Shown: piece after piece, positions 50,886 to 57,164 of the stretch
How the letters are laid out: the number at the start of each line of letters is the position of its first letter
Numbering within the stretch: the stretch's first letter is position 1
Program-made: the position numbers and the translations under genes
Notes under the pieces: model-generated
Databases searched by the model: none
Seen by the model: the letters and a program-made list of their open reading frames with translations, nothing else
What the model was told of the DNA's origin: nothing
Assembly (NCBI RefSeq): GCF_003751635.1
Contig: NZ_RJVI01000003.1
Location: 252,501-316,500 of the forward strand
Direction of reading: 5' to 3'
Origin: Inmirania thermothiophila
GTDB taxonomy: Bacteria > Pseudomonadota > Gammaproteobacteria > DSM-100275
Length of the DNA stretch: 64,000 bases

Positions 50886-50940
50886 GGTGGACTCCTCCCG
50901 CCGACCGCGGGCGGCGGCGCTCCCTCGCCGCGCGGGGCGG

Positions 50941-51171
50941 TCAGGCCTTCTTGATCAGGAAATAGTACTTGCCGCCCTCCTCGCCGGACTCCAGCAGCTC
51001 GTTGCCGGTCTGCTTCGCGAAGGCGTCGAAGTCCTTCACCGAGCCCGGGTCGGTGGCGATGACGCGCAGCACCTGCCCGCTCTGCATGGTGGCGAGGGTC
51101 TTCTTGGTGCGCAGGATGGGCAGCGGGCAGTTGAGGCCGGTGGCGTCGAGCTCCTGGTCGAACTGGGTCAT
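50941..51171 (-). CDS. tusA: Sulfur carrier protein TusA
   Basis: A 76-residue SirA/TusA protein carrying sulfur as a persulfide on Cys15 in the CPLP motif (15-18). LDATGLNCPLPILRTKKTL, with the family Lys residues, is the signature. It may serve tRNA thiolation, but its pairing with dsrE2 and nearness to sox suggest a role in sulfur oxidation. ATG 51171 is preceded by GGGGAGGAAC. The upstream 146 bases are shared with the divergent BepA gene. Confidence 0.95.
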   Translation of the reverse strand: MTQFDQELDATGLNCPLPILRTKKTLATMQSGQVLRVIATDPGSVKDFDAFAKQTGNELLESGEEGGKYYFLIKKA

Positions 51172-51207
51172 CGGTGTTCCTCCCCGTCTCGTCGCGGATC
51201 ATCAGCA

Positions 51208-51238
51208 TTGCAGAATAAGAGAGGCTGCTTATATTGCA
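51208..51238. promoter_or_regulatory. Promoter of the BepA-like gene inside a dyad shared with tusA
   Basis: On the plus strand TTGCAG (51208-51213) and TATATT (51230-51235) lie 16 bases apart, a good promoter. The same bases form an interrupted dyad: TGCAGAATAAG (51209-51219) and CTTATATTGCA (51228-51238) match at 9 of 11 positions around 8 bases. A regulator bound here could control both directions. A -10-like TATTCT for tusA also reads leftward at 51217-51212. Confidence 0.6.
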
Positions 51239-51317
51239 CCTGCGTCGCCGCCTGCAACACCCCATCCGGGAGGGGGACCGGGGAACCCGCCCGGAGCTTG
51301 CAGGGTCCACTGACGGC

Positions 51318-52742
51318 ATGAGGGGGTGGCGCATGGCGGTGCTCGCACTGGCCGCGGTCTGCGCGGCAGGCCGGGCTGCGCCCGTGGCTCTGCCGGAGAT
51401 GGGGGATGCCTCGGCGGCGGTGCTGCCGGCGGAGGAGGCGGCGCGCATCGGCCGCGCCTTCCACCAGCGCCTCTATCGCGCCGGGCGCATCCTGGAGGAC
51501 CCGGAGGTGGACGCCTGGCTGCGCCACCTCGGGGGGCGCCTCGCCCAGGAGGCCGGGGCGGGGGGGGTGCATCTGTTCGTCGTGCGCGACCCCAGCCTCA
51601 ACGCCTTCGCCGCCCCGGGCGGCTACATCGGCATCCACGCCGGCCTGATCCTCGCCGCCCGGCGCGAGGACGAGGTGGCGGCGGTGCTCGCCCACGAGAT
51701 CGCCCACGTCACCCAGCGCCACCTCGCGCGCACGCTGGAGGCCATGCGCAGCCTCAGCCTGCCGACGGCGGTGGGGCTGCTCGCCGCAGTGCTCGCCGGG
51801 GCGGCGGACCCGCAGCTCGGACAGGCGGCGGTGGCGGGGGTGGTGGCGGGCCAGGCGCAGGCCCAGATCGGCTTCACCCGCGAGCACGAGCGCGAGGCCG
51901 ACCGCGTGGGGATGGAGCTTCTGGCCGCGGCGGGCTTCGATCCCCAGGCCATGGCCGGTCTGTTCGAGACCCTGCAGCAGCGCGGGCGCTACTACACCGA
52001 CGTCCTGCCGGAATTCCTGCGCACCCACCCGGTGACCGCGGCGCGTCTGGCCGAGGCCCGCGCCCGCGCCCGCGGCCTCGTCCCGCGCCCGGCCGAGGAG
52101 TCGGATTTCGCCTTCGCCCAGGCGCGGCTGCGGGTGCTCACGGCGGAGCGTCCCCTGGCGGCGGCCGCCCACTTCGAGCCCCTCCTCGAAGGCGGGCAGG
52201 CCACCCCGGCCCAGCGGGCGGCGGCGCACTACGGGCTTGCGCTGGCGCTGCGGCGGGCGGGCCGCCTCGAGGAGGCCGGGCGGCACGTGCAGGCCGCGCT
52301 CGCGGCGGCGCCGGACCGGCTGGCGGTGCGGCTCGAGCGGGCGCGGTGGCTTGCCGCCGCGGGACGGGAGGCGGAGGCGGGAGAGGCCTTCGCCGCGCTG
52401 GCCGCGGTCTTCCCGGGGAACGAGGCGGTGCTGGCGGCGTGGGCGCGCTTCCTCCTCGAGCGGGGGCAGGCGCGGGCGGCGCGGGATCTCCTGGTGGATG
52501 CGGTGCGGGGGGCGGCGGTGCCGGTCGCCCTGCGCGAGCTCCTCGCCCGCGCCCACATGGCGCTCGGCGAGCGGGCGGCGGCCCACGAGCAGCTTGCCGA
52601 GGCGGCGGCGCAGCGGGGGGACCTGGGCGCGGCCCTGGAGCAGGTGGCGCTGGCGCTGGCGGCGGATCCGGACCGCTACCGGAAGGCGCGGCTGGAGGCG
52701 CGCCGGGCGCGGCTGCAGGCGGAGATGGCGGAGAGGCGCTAG
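51318..52742 (+). CDS. bepA: Periplasmic M48 protease/TPR protein, BepA-like
   Basis: Metalloprotease-chaperone that in E. coli helps LptD assembly and removes stalled outer-membrane proteins. It is 474 residues: signal peptide (about 6-22, cleavage after GRAAP region), zinc motif HEIAH (126-130) with third ligand in HEREADRVGMELL, then tetratricopeptide repeats from about 270. FAAPGGYIGIHAGLI is the family segment. ATG 51318; a second ATG at 51333 is equally possible. Its position beside sulfur genes is unusual, and lptA-C are 15 kb away. The TPR half is Ala/Arg rich. Confidence 0.9.
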   Translation: MRGWRMAVLALAAVCAAGRAAPVALPEMGDASAAVLPAEEAARIGRAFHQRLYRAGRILEDPEVDAWLRHLGGRLAQEAGAGGVHLFVVRDPSLNAFAAPGGYIGIHAGLILAARREDEVAAVLAHEIAHVTQRHLARTLEAMRSLSLPTAVGLLAAVLAGAADPQLGQAAVAGVVAGQAQAQIGFTREHEREADRVGMELLAAAGFDPQAMAGLFETLQQRGRYYTDVLPEFLRTHPVTAARLAEARARARGLVPRPAEESDFAFAQARLRVLTAERPLAAAAHFEPLLEGGQATPAQRAAAHYGLALALRRAGRLEEAGRHVQAALAAAPDRLAVRLERARWLAAAGREAEAGEAFAALAAVFPGNEAVLAAWARFLLERGQARAARDLLVDAVRGAAVPVALRELLARAHMALGERAAAHEQLAEAAAQRGDLGAALEQVALALAADPDRYRKARLEARRARLQAEMAERR

Positions 52743-52760
52743 GCTTCGGTGCAGGCCGCC

Positions 52761-52804
52761 TACCCCGTTGGGGATAGCGCGACCGTCGGATTGGGGTATT
52801 TTTT
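52761..52804 (+). terminator. Terminator-like structure before the sox operon
   Basis: TACCCC (52761-52766) can pair with GGGGTA (52793-52798), which runs into TTTTTT (52799-52804). The same TACCCC can instead pair with the closer GGGG at 52770-52773, giving two exclusive folds. It lies 19 bases after the bepA stop and should end that transcript. Confidence 0.5.
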
Positions 52805-52812
52805 GTCAGGTT

Positions 52813-52830
52813 GGCACTGCGTACAGTGCC
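52813..52830. promoter_or_regulatory. Perfect 18-bp palindrome upstream of soxY, candidate operator
   Basis: GGCACTG (52813-52819) and CAGTGCC (52824-52830) are exact inverted copies around CGTA. It stands 58 bases before the soxY GTG, where a promoter would lie; TACAGT (52822-52827) within it could be a -10 box. ArsR-family regulators (SoxR, SqrR) control sox-type genes in other bacteria, but no regulator gene is seen here. Confidence 0.6.
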
Positions 52831-52865
52831 CTCAGGAGGATCGGCCCTGGAAGGCGCACGATGCC

Positions 52866-52885
52866 TGGAGGAGCGTGGAGGAGCG
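52866..52885 (+). repeat. Tandem 10-base repeat duplicating the soxY ribosome site
   Basis: TGGAGGAGCG occurs twice in a row (52866-52875, 52876-52885). The second copy is the Shine-Dalgarno site of the GTG at 52889. The first copy is part of a 13-codon reading frame starting ATG 52861 and ending inside soxY at 52902. Confidence 0.7.
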
Positions 52886-52888
52886 AAC

Positions 52889-53365
52889 GTGAGCGAGCTT
52901 GACGTCGGACGCAGGACCTTTCTGAGGACGGGGGCGACGGTGGCCGCGGTGGCGGCCCTCGTGGCCGCCGGGGTCATGAGCCCGCGGCGGGTCTTCGCCG
53001 CCTGGCCCGAGGCGGCCTTCAAGGCGGAGGAGCTGGAGGCGGCGCTCGAGGCCCTCTACGGCGAGCGCGGGCCGCAGGAGAGCGCGGCGATCCGCCTCAA
53101 GGCCCCCGAGATCGCGGAGAACGGCGCGGTGGTGCCGATCACGGTGGAGGCGGATCTCGCCGCGGTGGCCTCCATCGCCATCCTGGTGGAGAACAATCCG
53201 CTGCCGCTTGCGGCTCGCTTCCTGTTCGGCGAAGGCACGCTGCCGCAGGCCTCGACGCGGATCAAGATGGGCAAGACCTCCGGCGTCTACGCCGTGGCGG
53301 AGACCGCCGACGGCGTCTACGTGGCGAAGAAGGAGGTCAAGGTGACCATCGGCGGCTGCGGCTGA
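52889..53365 (+). CDS. soxY: Thiosulfate oxidation carrier protein SoxY
   Basis: Carrier to which thiosulfate and its intermediates are bound on a C-terminal Cys in the periplasm. It has 158 residues. A Tat signal (RRTFLR at 8-13, hydrophobic core to about 36) is followed by the immunoglobulin-like domain, and the chain ends in IGGCG, with Cys157 on the swinging arm, one Gly shorter than the common GGCGG end. GTG 52889 has GGAGGAGCG just upstream. An in-frame ATG at 52811 would add 26 residues before the Tat motif and overlaps the palindrome, so it is rejected. Next is soxZ, 12 bases on. Confidence 0.95.
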   Translation: MSELDVGRRTFLRTGATVAAVAALVAAGVMSPRRVFAAWPEAAFKAEELEAALEALYGERGPQESAAIRLKAPEIAENGAVVPITVEADLAAVASIAILVENNPLPLAARFLFGEGTLPQASTRIKMGKTSGVYAVAETADGVYVAKKEVKVTIGGCG

Positions 53366-53377
53366 GGAGGGGGAGCG

Positions 53378-53689
53378 ATGGCTGGCATGCGGATCCGGGC
53401 GAGGACGGAGGACGGGGTCACCACGGTCAAGGCCCTCATCAAGCACCCCATGGAGACCGGGCTGCGCAAGGACCCCAAGACCGGAGCGAAGATCCCGGCG
53501 CACCACATCACCGAGCTGGTGTGCGAGCACGAGGGGCGCACGGTGCTCACCTGCCACTGGGGCACCGCGGTGTCCAAGGACCCCTTCCTGGCCTTCGCCT
53601 TCAAGGGCGGGAAGAAGGGCGAGACGGTGCGCATCCGCTGGGTGGACAACAAGGGGCAGAGCGAGGAGGCGACGGCGCAGATCGGATGA
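53378..53689 (+). CDS. soxZ: Thiosulfate oxidation carrier complex protein SoxZ
   Basis: Partner of SoxY in the SoxYZ carrier, 103 residues, without its own signal; it is exported together with SoxY. Marks are IKHPMETGLRKD, IPAHHITELVCEHEGR and the C-terminal VRIRWVDNKGQSEEATAQI. ATG 53378 follows GAGGAGGGGGAGCG. 106 bases with a large stem-loop separate it from soxA. Confidence 0.96.
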   Translation: MAGMRIRARTEDGVTTVKALIKHPMETGLRKDPKTGAKIPAHHITELVCEHEGRTVLTCHWGTAVSKDPFLAFAFKGGKKGETVRIRWVDNKGQSEEATAQIG

Positions 53690-53726
53690 CGGGCCGCCGC
53701 CGTGCGCGCGCGAAGACCCCATGAGC

Positions 53727-53768
53727 GGCCCGCGTGAAGGCCGGCATCGTGCTGCGCCGGCGCGGGCC
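53727..53768 (+). other. Two-tier stem-loop between soxZ and soxA
   Basis: An outer stem GGCCCGC (53727-53733) with GCGGGCC (53762-53768) encloses an inner stem GCCGGC (53740-53745) with GCCGGC (53756-53761) and a 10-base loop. A 6-base bulge lies on the left. It sits 28 bases before the soxA start and may set the ratio of SoxYZ to the downstream products. Confidence 0.55.
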
Positions 53769-53795
53769 CGGGCTTCGAAGGAGGGAGGAGTCGTG

Positions 53796-54650
53796 ATGCT
53801 GAGAAAGGCCGTGGGCGTGGCCGCCCTCGCCGCCGTGCTGTCGGCGCCGGCGGCGCTGGCGGGCGGCGGCTACGAGGGGATGGCGCCGGAGGAGATCCTC
53901 GACGCCTTGATCGAGAAGACGGGCTCGGCCTACCTGAGCCAGAGTCCGCAGAACCGCATGATGATGCCCGACAACCCGGCCTACTGGGTGGCCGAGGAGG
54001 GCAAGGCGCTCTTCCACGCCAAGCGCGGGCCCAAGCAGGTCTCGCTGGAGGGCTGCGACTTCGGCAAGGGTCCGGGCGTGCTCAAGGGGGCCTACGTGGA
54101 GCTGCCCCGCTACTTCCCGGACGCCGGGCGGGTGATGGACCTGGAGAGCCGGCTCGTCTACTGCATGATCACCCTGCAGGGCTTCTCCAAGGACGATCCG
54201 GCGGTGAAGAAGCTCCACGGCAGCAACACGGACATCATGAAGCTGATGACCTACATCGCCATGCAGTCCAACGGCATGCCGTGGAACCCGCCCCTCGGGC
54301 ACCCGCTCGAGCGCGCCATGCGGGATGCCGGCGAGGTGCTCTTCTACCGCCGCATGGGGCCGATGGACTTCAGCTGCAACACCTGTCACGGCCAGCAGGG
54401 CCGGCGCATCCGCGCCTCGGTGCTGCCGAGCGTCTACGTCCCCGAGGAGTGGACCAAGGCCATCTCCTGGCCGGCCGAGCGGGTGGGGCAGGGCAACGTC
54501 CGCAGCAGCCAGCACCGGCTGCGGGGCTGCCTGTGGCAGATGCGCCTGCCCCGCATCATCGAGGGCTCCGACGCCTCCATCGCCCTGCTCTCGTTCTGGA
54601 CCGACCGTGCGCGGGGCCAGCCGGCGATCCTGCCGGATCTGAAGCGGTAA
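53796..54650 (+). CDS. soxA: Sulfur oxidation c-type cytochrome SoxA, single haem
   Basis: Catalytic subunit of SoxAX, which couples thiosulfate to SoxY. It has 284 residues with a signal peptide (AALAAVLSAPAALA, cleavage near 22). One haem motif CNTCH is at 194-198; the haem's Cys ligand that carries the persulfide is Cys245 in GCLWQMRLPR. The N-terminal lobe lacks CxxCH and instead has Cys87 and Cys123, a likely disulfide, which is the mono-haem type. ATG 53796 follows GGAGGGAGGAG; a GTG directly before it would add one residue. Confidence 0.94.
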   Translation: MLRKAVGVAALAAVLSAPAALAGGGYEGMAPEEILDALIEKTGSAYLSQSPQNRMMMPDNPAYWVAEEGKALFHAKRGPKQVSLEGCDFGKGPGVLKGAYVELPRYFPDAGRVMDLESRLVYCMITLQGFSKDDPAVKKLHGSNTDIMKLMTYIAMQSNGMPWNPPLGHPLERAMRDAGEVLFYRRMGPMDFSCNTCHGQQGRRIRASVLPSVYVPEEWTKAISWPAERVGQGNVRSSQHRLRGCLWQMRLPRIIEGSDASIALLSFWTDRARGQPAILPDLKR

Positions 54651-54666
54651 GGAGGGAGGAGTCGCT

Positions 54667-55371
54667 GTGATGCCCAAGAAGCACAACCACAAGCTCGCGC
54701 CGGCGGCCCTCGTGCTCGCCGGGGGGATGGCGCTCGCAGGCTGCGCCGGCACCGGCGCGGCCCAGAAGGATCCCACGGGCTACAGCCGCATGAGCCCGGA
54801 GGCGCTCGCCGAGCACCTGCTCTTCAACAGCAACAGCTTCAAGCTGGAGGAGCCGACCCAGGAGGGCGGAGTCGCCCGCGACCGCCTCGTCCAGGACGAG
54901 ACCCAGAAGCTCTGCTCGGCCCTGCGCAACCGCCCGGCGGACCCGCAGACCGCGCAGCGGGTCAAGGCGGTGGCGCAGGCGAGCCTGCGCTACCCCGAGG
55001 GCGGGATCCGCCTCGGCGACTGGCGCATCGGCTTCGACCTCGCCTGGTCGGGCGAGGGCTGGCGCATCGGCCACAGGGTGGATGACCACAGCAAGCTCAA
55101 GAACGGCCCCGGCGCCAACTGCTACAACTGCCACGACCTCACCGCCGATCGCGACGGCGGCACCATCGGTCCTTCCCTGCGCGGCTACGGCAAGCGGCGG
55201 GGCATGAGCGAGGCGACGCTGCGCTACACCTACGAGATGATCTACAACCCGAACCTGCACTTCCCCTGCACCCGCATGCCGCGGTTCGGGGCCAAGGGGC
55301 TGCTCACGCAGGAGCAGATCGCCCACGTGATGGCGTTCCTGCTCGACCCGGCCTCGCCGGTCAATCAGTAG
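54667..55371 (+). CDS. soxX: Sulfur oxidation c-type cytochrome SoxX, lipoprotein form
   Basis: Electron-accepting subunit of SoxAX, 234 residues. The haem motif CYNCH lies at 152-156 and the axial Met204 in CTRMPRFG. Unlike the short SoxX of many bacteria, it has about 140 residues before the haem domain, and its signal sequence ends in a lipobox, MALAGC, so it should be lipid-anchored at Cys26. The GTG at 54667 and ATG at 54670 are both possible starts behind GGAGGGAGGAG. It follows soxA by 16 bases. Confidence 0.92.
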   Translation: MMPKKHNHKLAPAALVLAGGMALAGCAGTGAAQKDPTGYSRMSPEALAEHLLFNSNSFKLEEPTQEGGVARDRLVQDETQKLCSALRNRPADPQTAQRVKAVAQASLRYPEGGIRLGDWRIGFDLAWSGEGWRIGHRVDDHSKLKNGPGANCYNCHDLTADRDGGTIGPSLRGYGKRRGMSEATLRYTYEMIYNPNLHFPCTRMPRFGAKGLLTQEQIAHVMAFLLDPASPVNQ

Positions 55372-55390
55372 CCGTCGCGCAGCAGCGACG

Positions 55391-55421
55391 CGGGCCCGGC
55401 CTGTGCCGCAGGCCGGGCCCG
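55391..55421. other. Perfect 13-bp stem between soxX and soxB
   Basis: CGGGCCCGGCCTG (55391-55403) pairs without a mismatch to CAGGCCGGGCCCG (55409-55421) around a TGCCG loop, followed by TTCGG, not a T run. It begins 19 bases after the soxX stop and ends 10 bases before the soxB ribosome site. Partial termination or mRNA stabilisation would lower SoxB relative to SoxAX. Confidence 0.7.
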
Positions 55422-55443
55422 TTCGGCTCCGGAGGAGGATCCC

Positions 55444-57159
55444 ATGAGCATGACGCGGCGCGAGTTCCTCCAGGTGCTGGCGGCGGCGGGGGCGGCCGGG
55501 ATGGCGCTGCCCGGCATCGCCGGGGCGGCGGAGGCGGGCGATCCCTACGACCTGCCGCGCTTCGGCAACGTCTCCCTGCTGCACCTCACCGACAGCCACG
55601 CCCAGCTCCTGCCGGTCTACTACCGCGAGCCCCACCTCAATCTGGGGGTGGCGGGGATGCGCGGCCAGCCGCCGCACCTCGTGGGCGAGGCCTTCCTGCG
55701 CCGCTACGGGATCCCCCGCGGCGGCCGCGAGGCCTACGCCTTCACCTACCTCGACTACGTGGAGGCGGCCCGGCGCTACGGGCGGGTGGGCGGCTACGCC
55801 CACCTCGCCACCCTGGTGCGGCGCCTGCGCGAGAGCCGCCCGGGGGCGCTCCTCCTCGACGGCGGGGACACCTGGCAGGGCTCGGCGACCTCCCTGTGGA
55901 GCAACGCCCAGGACATGGTGGATGCGCAGCTCCTCCTCGGCGTCGACGTCATGACGCCGCACTGGGAGTTCACCTTCGGCGCCTCGCGGGTGATGGAGAT
56001 CCTCGAGCAGGACTTCGAGGACCGCCTCGCTTTCGTCGCCCAGAACGTGGTGGACAACGAGTGGGAGGAGCCCGTCTTCGAGCCCTACGTGATCCGCGAG
56101 GTGGGCGGGGTGCCGGTGGCGGTGATCGGCCAGGCCTTCCCCTACACGCCGGTGGCCAACCCGCGCTACCTCATCCCCCAGTGGAGTATGGGCATCCGCG
56201 AGGAGCGGCTGCAGGGGCTGGTGGAGGAGGTCCGCGGCAAGGGGGCGCAGGTGGTGGTGCTGCTCTCGCACAACGGGATGGACGTGGACCTGAAGCTCGC
56301 CTCGCGGGTGCGCGGTCTCGACGCCATCCTCGGCGGCCACACCCACGACGCCGTCCCCGAGCCCGTGGTGGTGGCGAACCCCGGCGGCCGCACCCTGGTC
56401 ACCAACGCGGGCTCCAACGGCAAGTTCCTGGGGGTGCTGGATCTCGACGTGCGCGGCGGGCGGGTGCGCGACTTCCGCTACCGCCTGGTGCCCGTCTTCG
56501 CCGACCTGCTGCCGCCGGATCCGGCCATGGCGCGGCACATCCGCGAGGTGCGCGCGCCCTACGCGGAGCGGCTCGGCGAGCGCCTCGCCGTCGCCGGCGA
56601 CCTGCTCTACCGCCGCGGCAACTTCAACGGCACCTTCGACCAGCTCATCTGCGACGCCCTCATGGCGGTGCTCGACGCCGAGATCGCCTTCTCGCCCGGC
56701 TTCCGCTGGGGCACCACGGTGCTGCCCGGGGACCCCATCACCTTCGAGGACGTCATGAACCAGACCGCCATCACCTACCCGGTGGTGACGCGCAACGAGC
56801 TCACGGGCGAGCAGATCAAGCTCATCCTCGAGGACGTGGCGGACAACCTGTTCAACAAGGATCCCTACTACCAGCAGGGCGGCGACATGGTGCGCGTCGG
56901 CGGCCTGCGCTACGCCATTGATCCCGAGGCCGAGATCGGCCACCGCATCCGCGGCATGGAGCTCGGCGGCAGGCCCCTGGACCCGAACAAGACCTACGTC
57001 GTGGCGAGCTGGGCCAGCGTCGCCCAGCGCCTCGAGGGGCGGCCGGTGTGGGACGTGGTGGCCGAGTACCTGCGCGGGCAGGAGACGGTGCGTGTGGGCC
57101 GGCCCAACGTCCCGCGCATCCTCGGCATGGAGGGCAACCCCGGGCTCGGGGCCGTCTGA
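55444..57159 (+). CDS. soxB: Thiosulfohydrolase SoxB
   Basis: Dimanganese hydrolase that releases sulfate from SoxY-bound S-sulfonate. It has 571 residues. A Tat signal (RREFLQ at 5-10) is present. Metal ligands lie in HLTDSHAQ (Asp50, His52), LLLDGGDTWQGSA, VLLSHNGMD and LGGHTHDAV. The C-terminal nucleotidase-like domain ends at GNPGLGAV. ATG 55444 follows GGAGGAGGAT. soxCD does not follow; the next gene is convergent mtaB, 5 bases away. Confidence 0.97.
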   Translation: MSMTRREFLQVLAAAGAAGMALPGIAGAAEAGDPYDLPRFGNVSLLHLTDSHAQLLPVYYREPHLNLGVAGMRGQPPHLVGEAFLRRYGIPRGGREAYAFTYLDYVEAARRYGRVGGYAHLATLVRRLRESRPGALLLDGGDTWQGSATSLWSNAQDMVDAQLLLGVDVMTPHWEFTFGASRVMEILEQDFEDRLAFVAQNVVDNEWEEPVFEPYVIREVGGVPVAVIGQAFPYTPVANPRYLIPQWSMGIREERLQGLVEEVRGKGAQVVVLLSHNGMDVDLKLASRVRGLDAILGGHTHDAVPEPVVVANPGGRTLVTNAGSNGKFLGVLDLDVRGGRVRDFRYRLVPVFADLLPPDPAMARHIREVRAPYAERLGERLAVAGDLLYRRGNFNGTFDQLICDALMAVLDAEIAFSPGFRWGTTVLPGDPITFEDVMNQTAITYPVVTRNELTGEQIKLILEDVADNLFNKDPYYQQGGDMVRVGGLRYAIDPEAEIGHRIRGMELGGRPLDPNKTYVVASWASVAQRLEGRPVWDVVAEYLRGQETVRVGRPNVPRILGMEGNPGLGAV

Positions 57160-57164
57160 AGGGG

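Noticed and set aside
52811-52830. Sigma-54 promoter (TTGGCAC) before soxY
   Set aside because: TTGGCAC fits the -24 element, but the bases at -12 read ACAG rather than TTGC, so the pair fails.
52811-52888. Longer SoxY starting at ATG 52811
   Set aside because: It would put 26 residues ahead of the Tat signal and start within the palindrome; the GTG at 52889 has a strong ribosome site.
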